Of a DNA stretch of 38,831 bases, positions 9,394 through 18,210 are shown one piece after another. Source of the stretch: Bacteroidota bacterium (GTDB lineage Bacteria; Bacteroidota; Bacteroidia; Chitinophagales; Chitinophagaceae); the NCBI GenBank assembly GCA_004292605.1, contig RDXK01000103.1:1-38831 (forward strand). Reading direction: 5' to 3'. The translations under genes and the position numbers were made by a program. The notes under the pieces were generated by a model. That model worked only from the letters and a program-made list of their open reading frames with translations, ran no database searches and was not told the DNA's origin. Position 1 is the first letter of the stretch; every line of letters begins with the position of its first letter.

Positions 9394-11700
9394 TTACTTT
9401 ACGGCGAATGATACTGAGAAAATGGAACCGTTGTTGTACTGATAGGTACTTGCCCCCTTGACCTGTTTTGCTAATTTACTTACAATCCGCAGCCCTAAAC
9501 TTTGGGCCTTTTCTAAACTAAAATTGTTAGGCATACCTACCCCATTATCGGAGTAAATGAGCGTATACATTTTTTCTTCGGTTTGTTTTAAACTAACTTT
9601 TAATTGTAACTCATTGTTGGTGGGCTGAGCATATTTAAAACTATTAGTGGCCAGTTCATTTATTATTAAACCTAATGGCAAGGCTATTTCTATATCCACA
9701 TAAAATTCGTTTAAGGCATTAATAATGTTTAATTGTTGATCAGGCTTCTTAAAGGCAGCGGCAATTTGTTTGAATAACTCGTCGATAAAACGACTTAATT
9801 CAATGGTGCTTATATCGTCGTGCTGGTACAACTGTTGGTGTAAAATAGCAATGCTTTGTACCCTGCTTTGTCCTTCTTCGAAAGCTTGCTTGGCAGTATC
9901 GTTGGTAAGCCGCATACTTTGTAATTCGAGTAAAGAACTAATAAGTTGCAAATTATTTTTTACACGATGGTGTAGTTCCTGCATCAATATTTTTAAATGG
10001 TCGCTTTGTTTGGCAATTTGTATGTTAGCCAATTTTTGTTTTCTGTAGTTGATAAAATAGGTAACCGAAAAAGTAATTAAACTAATTAACCCTAACAACA
10101 ACAACCACCTAATTAGTTTTTCGTTTTTTCTATTTTTCAGCATTAGTTCATTTTCCTGAGCCAATACCTTGTTTAAGGCGAGTTGGTTTTTTTCTTTGGC
10201 ATCAGCGATAGCAATTTTTTGGTTGTATTCTAAGTTTATTTTTTGTTCTTTAATCTGTTGCTCAAATTGTAGTTGCTGTTTTTCCTTTTCAGTTTTTGCA
10301 GCTGCTTGCTTTTGCTTGTATTCAAACTCTAAGACTTTTAAGGCCAATTCTTTTTGGTAGGCTAATTCTTTTTTTTCTTGTTCAGCCTTGGTAATGGCTT
10401 CTTTTTTATCGAAATCATATTGCATTTTGGCCTTTACCAGTTGCTCTGTATTGTCGGCATTAATCATACTATCGTTGTACTTAAAATATTGGTTGTAGTG
10501 TGTAAATGCATCCCGCCAATTACCGGTTAGGCTATCTAACACTATGAGTTGCCCATAGCATTCTACAATGTTCTCTTTCGACCCTAATTGATGGGCAGTA
10601 ACCAATGCTTTATCTAAATATTTTTTGGCGTCGTCGTATTTTTTTAATCGCATACAAATACTTCCTAAAGAATACATGGCTCTGTTGGCTCCATGTTCAT
10701 CACCAATTTCTTCACTCAAATTCAAAGCAGTGGAATAACTTACAAATGCACTGTCGTGTTGATTATGATTTTCGTAAATGGTTGCTAAATTGAAATGGGT
10801 TACGGCACACCCTTTTTTATCGCCAATGGCTTCTTTTATTTTCAATGCCTTTCCGTAAAATACAATAGCTTCAGGATAGTTTCTTTGCTTTTCATACGTT
10901 ATACCAATATTATTGTAGCAAGCTGCTATGGCTTTTTTATCGCCTAGTTCAATATTGTATTGCAAAGATTTTTCATAGTTTTTACGTGCATCTTCTAAAT
11001 TGCCTTGCTTATCGTAAATAATACCAATGTTTAATAAAGAAGATGCAATGCTCCTCACCTCTTTAATTTCTTCACGTATTTTATATGCGGCTAAATAGTT
11101 TTGTAAAGCACTTGGATAATCGCCTTTATAAAAATTAGCAATACCAATATTGTGGTAAGCCATAGCTGCACCAGATTGATCGTTAATTTGTTTTTTAATA
11201 GTTAGTGCCGATGCAAAACTTTCAATGGCTTCATTATATTTCCCTTTGTTTATTAATAAGAGTCCCATCATTATATTGGCATCTGTAATTCCTTTTTTAT
11301 CATTTAACTCGCTGCGTATTTTTAATGCTGTTTCAAAATATTGTAAGGCTTTATCGTTATTTCGTTTAATGTAGTATACCAAACCAATATTATAATTACT
11401 AGTAGCTTCTAAGGGCTTACTATTAATTTTTTTTGAAACTTCTAATGCTTGCTCACCATATTGTAAAGCCTTATCGTAACTACCTATATTTCTTAACTCG
11501 TTACATAAATTGGCCAATACTTTAGCTCGTACGGTATCACTTTTATCGTAACTGGTTTTGTTTATTTTTGTTCTTAAAACATCATCTTGTTGTAAGGCAT
11601 TTAATAACGAGTCCACTTTTTTTTGCTGTGCAAATACAACGCCGGTAAAACCAAGCATAAAAAACAATAATATAAATTTAGCGTACATAATATTTTTCAT
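9394..11700 (-). CDS. TPR-repeat sensor histidine kinase (HisKA_2 type)
   Basis: This 768-residue protein begins with a signal peptide (FMLGFTGVVFA|QQ). About nine ~40-residue TPR repeats follow (residues ~60-420), then a Lys/Glu/Gln-rich coiled coil (~425-530) and one membrane helix (LIRWLLLLGLISLITF, ~535-555). The cytoplasmic part has a HisKA_2 phospho-acceptor motif (ELHHRVKNNLQ, His about 578) and a HATPase domain with N-box INELATNSFKYA (~680) and DNGVG (~718). The TPR part is therefore outside the cytoplasmic membrane, where it could sense a peptide or protein. The start lies 2 nt after the upstream lipoprotein stop, and the LytTR regulator follows, so co-transcription is very likely. 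HisKA_2 kinases often partner other output types, so the LytTR pairing is notable. Confidence 0.94.
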   Translation of the reverse strand: MKNIMYAKFILLFFMLGFTGVVFAQQKKVDSLLNALQQDDVLRTKINKTSYDKSDTVRAKVLANLCNELRNIGSYDKALQYGEQALEVSKKINSKPLEATSNYNIGLVYYIKRNNDKALQYFETALKIRSELNDKKGITDANIMMGLLLINKGKYNEAIESFASALTIKKQINDQSGAAMAYHNIGIANFYKGDYPSALQNYLAAYKIREEIKEVRSIASSLLNIGIIYDKQGNLEDARKNYEKSLQYNIELGDKKAIAACYNNIGITYEKQRNYPEAIVFYGKALKIKEAIGDKKGCAVTHFNLATIYENHNQHDSAFVSYSTALNLSEEIGDEHGANRAMYSLGSICMRLKKYDDAKKYLDKALVTAHQLGSKENIVECYGQLIVLDSLTGNWRDAFTHYNQYFKYNDSMINADNTEQLVKAKMQYDFDKKEAITKAEQEKKELAYQKELALKVLEFEYKQKQAAAKTEKEKQQLQFEQQIKEQKINLEYNQKIAIADAKEKNQLALNKVLAQENELMLKNRKNEKLIRWLLLLGLISLITFSVTYFINYRKQKLANIQIAKQSDHLKILMQELHHRVKNNLQLISSLLELQSMRLTNDTAKQAFEEGQSRVQSIAILHQQLYQHDDISTIELSRFIDELFKQIAAAFKKPDQQLNIINALNEFYVDIEIALPLGLIINELATNSFKYAQPTNNELQLKVSLKQTEEKMYTLIYSDNGVGMPNNFSLEKAQSLGLRIVSKLAKQVKGASTYQYNNGSIFSVSFAVK

Positions 11701-11702
11701 TT

Positions 11703-12143
11703 TTAAATTGGGAAAAAAAGCTCACTCGCTTGTTCAGGCCTATGTAAGTAATACAAGCTCGCCGATTTGCATAGTAGGTAACTAATGTATTGATTTGGTA
11801 GTAGATGTTCCAAACCGTTTTGTTCAATGATATTGATGCAAAAATCTTGGTATAGTAAGGTAGAATCGTAGTCGTTCTTTCGTATAAATGAATGGAATAC
11901 AAAGGTGTAGCCCATTAACTTTTGTACAGGTGTTAATTTATTCTTACCACAAACATCGGCAAACCTGTTGGCTACTTGATCTAACTTTCCGGCATTAAAA
12001 AGTACAATAATTTCTTTGGCATACTGTTCGCCAGATTTGTATGCTTGTTCGGCCTGCGTTTTTGTATAGCTACCGTTTTGCATGCAGCCCACGCTTAACA
12101 GAATTACCCATACTATTTGCCAAACCCTATACAACGGTTTCAT
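11703..12143 (-). CDS. Small lipoprotein upstream of the TPR sensor kinase
   Basis: This 146-residue protein has a hydrophobic N-terminus ending in a lipobox (LLSVGC, Cys about 20), so it is probably a lipoprotein. The rest is helical, with alternating Tyr, Leu and Ala positions suggestive of degenerate TPR helices (QASELFF at the end). I do not recognise a named family. It ends 2 nt before the sensor kinase start, which suggests an operon and perhaps a role as an accessory sensor subunit or a detached N-terminal TPR piece. That role is inferred from position alone. Confidence 0.75.
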   Translation of the reverse strand: MKPLYRVWQIVWVILLSVGCMQNGSYTKTQAEQAYKSGEQYAKEIIVLFNAGKLDQVANRFADVCGKNKLTPVQKLMGYTFVFHSFIRKNDYDSTLLYQDFCINIIEQNGLEHLLPNQYISYLLCKSASLYYLHRPEQASELFFPI

Positions 12144-12286
12144 GCATTACAATATACACCGTCATTTTCACCAAAAAATAATTCTGTTTAAAAAAGATGG
12201 TCAAATAATTTTCTACTAAGGGTACAACTGGTGCATCACCCATATTGCTGAAACAGACTACTGCAAATTATTACGAGCTCTGTTTA

Positions 12287-12416
12287 GGCGAATGATTCAT
12301 TAGGGCGAATGATTCGTTAGGGCGAATGATTCGTTAGGGCGAATGATTATTCGCCCCAACGAAAAGCCCCACCAAAATGGCAGGGCTTTTTATAATTGGG
12401 CGAATATTTATTCGCC
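12287..12416. repeat. GGCGAAT palindrome cluster with 17-bp tandem units
   Basis: Three direct units of ggcgaatgattcgttag (12287-12337, the first with one change) run into a perfect 8-bp-stem palindrome, GGGCGAAT-gatt-ATTCGCCC (12337-12356). A second palindrome with the same arm, GGCGAAT-attt-ATTCGCC, lies at 12399-12416, touching the fusA stop codon. The fusA terminator sits between them. The layout resembles intergenic REP-like elements. The rest of the 12144-12286 gap shows nothing I can identify. Confidence 0.8.
12362..12391 (-). terminator. Rho-independent terminator of fusA (possibly bidirectional)
   Basis: The stem AAAAGCCC/GGGCTTTT encloses a 13-nt loop, with A/T tracts on both sides. 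It lies 30 nt past the fusA stop. Confidence 0.75.
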
Positions 12417-12420
12417 AATA

Positions 12421-14571
12421 CTAATCTTCTACTTTTACTTTTCCTTTGTTTTTAGCTATCACTTCCTCAGCTACGTTGTTAGGAGCTGGGTTGTAATGAC
12501 TAAACTCCATGGTAGAAGTAGCACGACCGCTAGATAATGAACGCAATTGCGTTACATAACCAAACATTTCGCTTAATGGTACTTTGGCTTTAATCACCTG
12601 TAAGTTGGCACGGCTATCCATACCTTCTAACATACCACGACGGCGGTTTAAATCGCCTGTAACATCACCCATGTACTGGTCTGGTGTTAACACTTCTACT
12701 TTCATAATAGGCTCTAGCAAAGTAGCTTTTGCTTTTCTACCCGCTTCACGGAAGGCTGCACGTGCACACAATTCAAAACTCATAGCATCACTATCCACAT
12801 CGTGGTAGCTACCATCAAATACACGTACTTTCATATCACGTACTGGGTAACCAGCCAAAACACCATTGGTCATAGATGTTTCAAAACCTTTTGTAATGGC
12901 CGGTACAAATTCCTTAGGAATAGAACCACCAAACAAATCGTTTACAAACTGGAAGCTCTTACCCTCGTTGGCTGCTAACCACTCTTCATCGGCAGGACCT
13001 AAATCGAACTGGATATCGGCAAATTTACCACGGCCACCAGATTGTTTTTTCAATACTTCACGGTGAGTAACCGTAGCATGGAAAGCCTCTTTGTAAGCCA
13101 CCTGAGGAGCACCTTGGTTAACTTCTACTTTAAACTCTCTACGCATACGATCGATGATGATTTCCAAGTGAAGCTCACCCATACCACGTAAGATGGTTTG
13201 TCCGGTATCTTCATCGGTATTTACACGCAATGTAGGATCTTCCTCTACCAATTTAGCAATAGCCATACCCATTTTATCTACGTCGGCCTGGGTTTTAGGT
13301 TCTACTGCTATAGCAATTACTGGCTCAGGAATAAACATATTTTCTAAGGTGATAGGGTGCTTTTCATCGCACAAAGTATCACCAGTTTTAATTTCCTTGA
13401 AACCTACCGCAGCTGCAATATCACCCGCTTCAATAAAATCGATGGGGTTTTGCTTGTTAGCAAACATTTTCATGATACGGCTGATACGCTCTTTTTTACC
13501 AGAACGTACGTTCAATACGTAAGAACCAGCATCTAAATGACCAGAATAACAACGGAAGAACGCTAAACGACCAACGAAAGGATCGGTCATAATTTTAAAC
13601 GCCAAAGCCGCAAATGGTTCTTTAGCATCTGCCTTACGAATAATTTGAGCACCAGTGTCTGGGTCGGTACCTACTGTATCTTCAATATCTACAGGACTAG
13701 GCAAGTATCTACAAACCGCATCTAAAGCAGTTTGTACACCTTTGTTTTTAAAAGAAGAACCACACATCATTGGTACAATGCTTAAGTCGATACAGGCTTT
13801 ACGAATAGCTTCATGCATTTCTGCCTCGGTAATGCTGTTAGGATCGTCAAAGAATTTTTCCATCAAATTCTCATCGTATTCAGCTACAGCTTCTACCAAG
13901 TTCTGGCGCCACTCGTTGGCTTCTTCCACCATATCCCCGGGCACTGGAATTTCATCAAAGGTCATACCCTCGGTTTCCATATGCCAAATAATACCTTTCA
14001 TTTTAATCAAATCTACCACGCCTTTGAAGTTATCTTCAGCACCAATAGGTAATTGTAAAGGCACGGCTTTAGCACCCAACATTTCTTTTACTTGGTTTAC
14101 CACCATTAAAAAGTCGGCACCGCTTCTATCCATTTTGTTTACAAAACCAATACGTGGTACTTTGTAACGGTTGGCTTGGCGCCAAACAGTTTCACTTTGT
14201 GGCTCCACACCATCTACGGCACTAAAAAGTGCAATCAAACCATCTAACACACGCATACTACGTTCTACTTCCACGGTAAAATCTACGTGGCCCGGAGTAT
14301 CGATGATATTAAAGTAATAACTTTTTGTATCGGCTGTTTTTACACCTTTATCTGTAGGGAAATTCCACTGGCAGCTTACAGCAGCAGAAGTAATGGTAAT
14401 ACCACGTTCTTTTTCCTGCTCCATCCAGTCGGTAGTGGCGGCACCATCGTGTACCTCACCAATTTTGTGAATCATACCTGTGTAGCGTAAAATACGCTCG
14501 GTAGTAGTGGTTTTACCGGCATCAATGTGTGCGGCAATACCAAAGTTGCGTTGAAATTTCAAGTCCGCCAT
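12421..14571 (-). CDS. fusA: Elongation factor G
   Basis: This 716-residue translational GTPase drives ribosome translocation and, with RRF, ribosome recycling. The G1 motif [15 protein letters not shown] (residues ~15-29), DTPGH and NKMD are all visible. EF-G domains II-V follow, including [13 protein letters not shown] in domain III and [19 protein letters not shown] in domain V. Length is normal for the family. It stands alone here, not in a str operon with rpsL/rpsG/tuf. A promoter box and terminator flank it. Confidence 0.98.
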   Translation of the reverse strand: MADLKFQRNFGIAAHIDAGKTTTTERILRYTGMIHKIGEVHDGAATTDWMEQEKERGITITSAAVSCQWNFPTDKGVKTADTKSYYFNIIDTPGHVDFTVEVERSMRVLDGLIALFSAVDGVEPQSETVWRQANRYKVPRIGFVNKMDRSGADFLMVVNQVKEMLGAKAVPLQLPIGAEDNFKGVVDLIKMKGIIWHMETEGMTFDEIPVPGDMVEEANEWRQNLVEAVAEYDENLMEKFFDDPNSITEAEMHEAIRKACIDLSIVPMMCGSSFKNKGVQTALDAVCRYLPSPVDIEDTVGTDPDTGAQIIRKADAKEPFAALAFKIMTDPFVGRLAFFRCYSGHLDAGSYVLNVRSGKKERISRIMKMFANKQNPIDFIEAGDIAAAVGFKEIKTGDTLCDEKHPITLENMFIPEPVIAIAVEPKTQADVDKMGMAIAKLVEEDPTLRVNTDEDTGQTILRGMGELHLEIIIDRMRREFKVEVNQGAPQVAYKEAFHATVTHREVLKKQSGGRGKFADIQFDLGPADEEWLAANEGKSFQFVNDLFGGSIPKEFVPAITKGFETSMTNGVLAGYPVRDMKVRVFDGSYHDVDSDAMSFELCARAAFREAGRKAKATLLEPIMKVEVLTPDQYMGDVTGDLNRRRGMLEGMDSRANLQVIKAKVPLSEMFGYVTQLRSLSSGRATSTMEFSHYNPAPNNVAEEVIAKNKGKVKVED

Positions 14572-14642
14572 AATAGTCGGGTTATTTGTATTTAATATTA
14601 AACAAGTAAACGAAAAACGGAAAAACCCATTTTTTCGAGCCG

Positions 14643-14650
14643 CAAAGGTA
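14643..14650 (-). promoter_or_regulatory. fusA promoter -7 box
   Basis: TACCTTTG on the minus strand matches the Bacteroidota -7 consensus TAnnTTTG. It lies about 72 nt upstream of the fusA ATG, with a TTG 22 nt further upstream as a possible -33 element. The surrounding 15-mer TTACCTTTGCGGCTC is repeated exactly upstream of yidC. Confidence 0.6.
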
Positions 14651-14804
14651 ATAATAAACGGCTACTAAATGCCAATTAAAAATTTATTTGAAGTTGGCGG
14701 TAGCTGGTAGGTAAACTAGCGAAGAAAACCCTACAGTGTCAATATTTTGTAAATATTTTACCGTGTAAACAACCTTCTATGGCCCATTGCGTTGTTTTGA
14801 ATGT

Positions 14805-15560
14805 ATGAACTACTTAGAAAACTTACAGGAGCAGCTACAGCCCTATCGCCAGCAATTATTGGCCCATCCGCTGTACCCCCAACTAAAAACCAAGCAGCAT
14901 TTACAAACCTTTACACAGCACCACGTATGGGCCGTGTGGGATTTTATGAGTTTACTAAAATCGCTTCAGCGGCACCTTACTTGTGTACAAGCACCTTGGG
15001 TTCCGGTAGGTAGTGCCAATACTCGATTTTTAATTAACGAAATTGTTGTGGGTGAGGAAAGTGATGTGGATGAAGAGGGTAATCGTATCAGTCATTTTGA
15101 ACTCTACCTACAAGCTATGAAGGCTTTGGGTGCTAGCACAGCTGCTATAGAACAATTCATTGTATTGTTACAAAAAGGTACGCCCATAACGCAAGCTTTA
15201 GCCCAAGTAAGTTTACCCGGTAATACCCGAGCGTTTGTAAACTATACATTTGCCGTAATAGAGCAACCGGTGCATGTGCAAGCTGCGGTATTTACGTTTG
15301 GCCGCGAAGATTTGATACCCGATATGTTTACACAACTGCTGCAACAACTTTCTGCCGAAAACCCAGCGGAATTGGGCATTTTAAAATATTACATTGAGCG
15401 ACATATAGAAGTGGATGGCGGCCACCACAGCCAGCTTGCATTACAAATGGTGGAGGAATTATGTGGCAACGATGCGGAAAAATGGCACCACGCTACCGAA
15501 GCCAGCATTAAAGCATTGGAAATAAGGTACCAATTGTGGAGTGGAATATTACTTGCTTAG
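14805..15560 (+). CDS. DUF3050 (heme-oxygenase-like fold) protein
   Basis: The protein has 251 residues from the ATG at 14805; the track's start at 14787 is a TTG six codons earlier. Recognisable DUF3050 features are an N-terminal region with HHVWAVWDFMSLLKSLQ, then INEIVVGEESDVD, SHFELYLQAM and the late IERHIEVDGGHHSQLA. The His and Glu positions fit a heme-oxygenase-like helical fold with possible metal or cofactor binding (family knowledge). The substrate is not known. It stands alone, divergent from fusA. The 230 nt after it show no gene. Confidence 0.85.
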   Translation: MNYLENLQEQLQPYRQQLLAHPLYPQLKTKQHLQTFTQHHVWAVWDFMSLLKSLQRHLTCVQAPWVPVGSANTRFLINEIVVGEESDVDEEGNRISHFELYLQAMKALGASTAAIEQFIVLLQKGTPITQALAQVSLPGNTRAFVNYTFAVIEQPVHVQAAVFTFGREDLIPDMFTQLLQQLSAENPAELGILKYYIERHIEVDGGHHSQLALQMVEELCGNDAEKWHHATEASIKALEIRYQLWSGILLA

Positions 15561-15791
15561 GGGGGGTGAATTGGTTCTTGCCACCCGAACTAGAGCGTTT
15601 TCAATATAATGCATACACCTAAAAAATAGTGGTAGACGGTTGATTATTGTATTGGCAATTAACTAGTCGTTACAACATTAACTATACAAAATGGGAATTA
15701 ACCCAAAAAACTTGTCTGGCTCAAATAAAAATAAAGGTGTGCATACCAACTGAAATACTTAAAACGTAGGCTGGCCAATTGAAACTAAATG

Positions 15792-16571
15792 TCATTTTAA
15801 GTATAACAATAATTCGGCTAACTCTTTGCTAAGCAATGGTTGCCTCACTGGAACTTGTGTTAAACGATTAACAAAATTTTCGTACTGGTCATCTTTTTTA
15901 CGTAAGTAGTGCTGAGATTTTTGAGTTGACAAATGAGCGAGTTGCATGATGATAACACTGCTTTGGAATGCCGATTCTGATAAATTGTAGGTAGAATATG
16001 CAGGAAAACAGCTTGTTGAATCTCTGAGCGGAAGCTTAATATTTAAAACATGCTTATTAACGTTATTGGATAACGGAACAATAATACCTCCTTGAGCAAA
16101 ATGGAATATTTGAATTGAGGTAGGCTGCAATTCTCTAACAGTAACTATTTTGAAAGCACCTAAACTATCAGAAATGACAAATAATTTGTTATTAAGCGTA
16201 ATAACAAATCGAAAATCGTTCGCTCTTCTTGGTTCTATTTGCCCATTAATGAAAACAGAATCGTACGGTTGAACGAGGCGATAAGATACAGAAATACCAG
16301 CATTGGTTAAAAAAAGGGTATCATTTGGTGCAAAAGCAAATTTTATGCTACCGCCCGGCAATTGTGACCATTTACCATAGCCAAAGGAAGTTAGGTAACT
16401 ATTCGAGAACCTTGTATAAACAAAAGTAGAATCTGGTTTTAAGTACCACCACTGTTCTTCTTCAGTATAACTTTTATTAGTGTACAACCCTGCCATCGAC
16501 GATTAAGCGTACACACCGTGGCTCAAAGCTATTAACAAAGTACAAGCAATAAATTGTCTTAAATTTTTCAT
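15792..16571 (-). pseudogene. Secreted protein gene interrupted by a stop at its signal-peptide cleavage site
   Basis: The track lists 234 residues from 16496. In the same frame, an ATG at 16571 encodes a clear signal peptide (MKNLRQFIACTLLIALSHG VYA). A TAA follows at 16503-16505, and the frame continues SSMAGLYTNKSY. Reading TAA as CAA would give VYA|QSS, a typical Bacteroidota cleavage site. So this looks like a full gene (about 259 codons) with one nonsense change or a sequence error. The body has a lipocalin-like start (WWYLKPDSTFVYTRFS, GYGKWSQL) and a C-terminal half mentioning no family I know. Without the signal peptide, translation from 16496 would leave the product in the cytoplasm. 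Confidence 0.75.
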
Positions 16572-16811
16572 TGTTGAATATTAATGGTTACTCAAATGGT
16601 TTCCCAATGGTGTCAATGTCGTTTACAGTAAGCACATTACAACCGCATAGTTACCTCACCTCACAAACAATATATTGGATTCTTTCCGCGTCAGTTACTG
16701 TAAAGTTATAAACATTATTCTGTCCATTGTTCTTACGAATATTATATTTTTACAATGTTTTATAGCGTAGTTCAGCACCAATCAGGCAAAACAACTTAAA
16801 AATGAAAATCC

Positions 16812-16823
16812 CTACTTTTGTAG
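16812..16823 (+). promoter_or_regulatory. Palindrome overlapping the toxin-antitoxin promoter
   Basis: CTAC-TTTT-GTAG is a perfect 4-bp-arm palindrome containing TACTTTTG, a match to the -7 consensus. It sits immediately before the antitoxin ATG at 16825, so the transcript would be nearly leaderless. An operator bound by the antitoxin is a reasonable inference. The remaining 16572-16811 shows nothing else I can name. Confidence 0.45.
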
Positions 16824-16824
16824 T

Positions 16825-17043
16825 ATGAAGTTAGCGTTGCAATATTTGAGTGACACAAGTGGTAAAACACTAGCCGTTCAACTGCCTTTTACCGATTGGG
16901 AAAAATTATTGAATAAGCTCAGCAAGTATGAGCAAGCGTTACAATTGAAGAGTGATCTAATAGAAGCTTATAAGCAAGCAACTATTCTTAAAAATTCAAA
17001 AGGGCAAAAACAAACATTGAAAGAATTTTTAAATGAGATTTAG
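16825..17043 (+). CDS. Putative antitoxin of a type II toxin-antitoxin pair
   Basis: This 72-residue protein starts with a short beta-like segment (LALQYLSDTSGKTLAVQLPF), then charged helices ending GQKQTLKEFLNEI. This is a common layout for RelB/Phd-like antitoxins, with an N-terminal DNA-binding or dimer part and a C-terminal toxin wrap. It overlaps the toxin gene by 11 nt, indicating coupled translation. The antitoxin call rests mainly on size and on the RelE-like partner. Confidence 0.75.
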   Translation: MKLALQYLSDTSGKTLAVQLPFTDWEKLLNKLSKYEQALQLKSDLIEAYKQATILKNSKGQKQTLKEFLNEI

Positions 17044-17365
17044 CGTTATCCCAACTGATAAATTCAAGAAAGAAGCTAAACGACTCATTAAAAAATTTCC
17101 TTCCTTAAAAGCTGAGCTAGTTAGTCTTTCAGATGCACTAGAAAACAACCCTAGCATTGGAACTCCTTTAGGTAATTCCAGTTTCAAAATAAGAATAGCT
17201 AGTAAAAGTAAAGGGAAAGGGAAAAGTGGTGGTGCAAGGGTAATAACCTATTTGGTAACGCAAAATATGGAAGTATACCTTCTTACTATCTACGATAAAT
17301 CTGAGTTTGAAAATATTGATGACAAAACCATTAAAACCATAGTGGAAGGTTTGCAAGTAAGGTAG
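17033..17365 (+). CDS. RelE/ParE-family toxin
   Basis: This 110-residue basic protein has the RelE/ParE layout. An N-terminal helix pair (FKKEAKRLIKKFPSLKAEL) is followed by a strand region (FKIRIASKSKGKGKSGGARV) and a C-terminal EVYLLTIYDKSEFENI. The Lys/Arg/Gly-rich segment is typical of Bacteroidota RelE-like mRNA interferases. It is translated in overlap with the upstream antitoxin. Whether it cleaves mRNA or targets another factor cannot be read from sequence. An inverted repeat starts at its stop codon. Confidence 0.85.
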   Translation: MRFSVIPTDKFKKEAKRLIKKFPSLKAELVSLSDALENNPSIGTPLGNSSFKIRIASKSKGKGKSGGARVITYLVTQNMEVYLLTIYDKSEFENIDDKTIKTIVEGLQVR

Positions 17366-17429
17366 ATAGGCGAACCACCAACACAAGGTTTTTTAAAAGT
17401 TGGGTATAGGGATGACGCCCCGCCTATCT
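17364..17429 (+). other. Nested inverted repeat at the toxin stop codon
   Basis: AGATAGGCG (17364-17372) pairs perfectly with CGCCTATCT (17421-17429). Between them CCAAC and GTTGG can form an inner stem around ttttttaaaa. The structure begins inside the toxin stop codon. It could terminate or stabilise the toxin-antitoxin mRNA, but it lacks a following T-run. Confidence 0.5.
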
Positions 17430-17516
17430 GCCTCCTATTTTACCCGCCGTTCTAGCTCGCATGTATGCTAAGAAGCAACCTACTAAGTATAATACTGGAA
17501 TAATATTTGTCCGCTA

Positions 17517-17544
17517 TTCCAAATATTCCAAAGGGCATGTGGAA
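17517..17544. repeat. REP-like palindrome, copy 1 (imperfect)
   Basis: TTCCAAATATTCCAAAGGGCATGTGGAA shares CGCTATTCCA and GGGCATGTGGAA with the element at 19065-19092, in the same orientation. Here the left arm has changed, so pairing is imperfect. It lies just beyond the end of the RAYT remnant. Confidence 0.6.
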
Positions 17545-17626
17545 TTAAGAATGAAAGGGATTTCTAGATCCCCCTAACGATATTTTATACGAAACTTACC
17601 TTCAGCAAACCATTACGTGTTCAGTT

Positions 17627-17934
17627 TTAATCAGCACAACTACCTAAAAAGTAATCTTCTTTTTTTCTACTAAAGCGGTTAATCTTTTTGGAAGGTAAAT
17701 TGTTTTTTAGAATATGAACAAGTACCAATTGTTCGCTTTTAATTATCAAATCAAGATGATTGCACATAATTACCCAAGCAAATATCTTCGGTTTTTTTTC
17801 GCGTTGGCAACATTCAAGGCTTTCAAGTAGGATATCGAGTATAACTTACCTGTAAATACATCTAGCCATTGATTCACGGTAAATGTTACAAAATACAATG
17901 CAAACTGGTCTTTAATAATATAAGCAAAATCCAT
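17627..17934 (-). pseudogene. Frameshifted remnant of a REP-associated tyrosine transposase (RAYT, Y1/IS200-like)
   Basis: The minus-strand frame from the ATG at 17934 reads DQFALYFVTFTVNQWLDVFT. A shift by one base continues as LDILLESLECCQREKKPKIF and AWVIMCNHLDLIIKSEQ before a TAA at 17627. These segments are characteristic of Bacteroidota RAYT/Y1 transposases (YFVTFT...W.DVFTR, then AWVIM.NH.H.I). At least one frameshift is present. The HxH metal motif reads HLD, and the C-terminal half with the catalytic Tyr is missing. It is therefore inactive. Neither the track nor a single-frame scan shows it. Confidence 0.85.
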
Positions 17935-18057
17935 TATAACGAATTATGATTACGTAAGATATATTAAAAATCGATTTTTATCCATCATTCTACATGCACT
18001 GCGGAACACATCGAATAACAAAATACCAAAGGACAGATTGACTAGAAACTGTCGCTT

Positions 18058-18210
18058 TTACTCTGGTTTTATTTTCATAACCTTACCATCACGAATAACA
18101 ACAAGTACAGAGTTCTTCTGTTTTTTATATTCAATTAGTTTTTCATATACTTTTTCAAGTCCCACCAGTATTTTATCCCTTAACTCTAATTGTTTTTCTA
18201 CAGTTGTCAT
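18058..18210 (-). CDS. 50-residue protein coupled to the zeta-toxin-like gene
   Basis: The ATG at 18210 overlaps the stop of the zeta-like gene as ATGA, a classic translational coupling. The product is 50 residues and lysine/glutamate-rich: MTTVEKQLELRDKI, then a helix with EKLIEYKKQKNS, then a short strand hairpin VLVVIRDGKVMKIKPE. It is too short for the ORF track. By position and size it is a candidate antitoxin or regulator for the kinase, but known epsilon antitoxins are encoded upstream, so that role is only a proposal. Confidence 0.7.
   Translation of the reverse strand: MTTVEKQLELRDKILVGLEKVYEKLIEYKKQKNSVLVVIRDGKVMKIKPE

Noticed and set aside
11678-11902. 74-residue minus-strand ORF overlapping the lipoprotein and kinase genes
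   Set aside because: It overlaps two well-supported genes in another frame and shows no recognisable features.
12287-12356. 17-bp tandem repeats as a CRISPR array
   Set aside because: The units are directly adjacent with no spacers and end in a hairpin beside a terminator.
14787-14804. TTG start for the DUF3050 protein
   Set aside because: The ATG at 14805 is in frame six codons later and gives the usual N-terminus.
15561-15791. GGGTG/CACCC inverted repeat after the DUF3050 gene as a terminator
   Set aside because: The stem is only 5 bp and no T-run follows.
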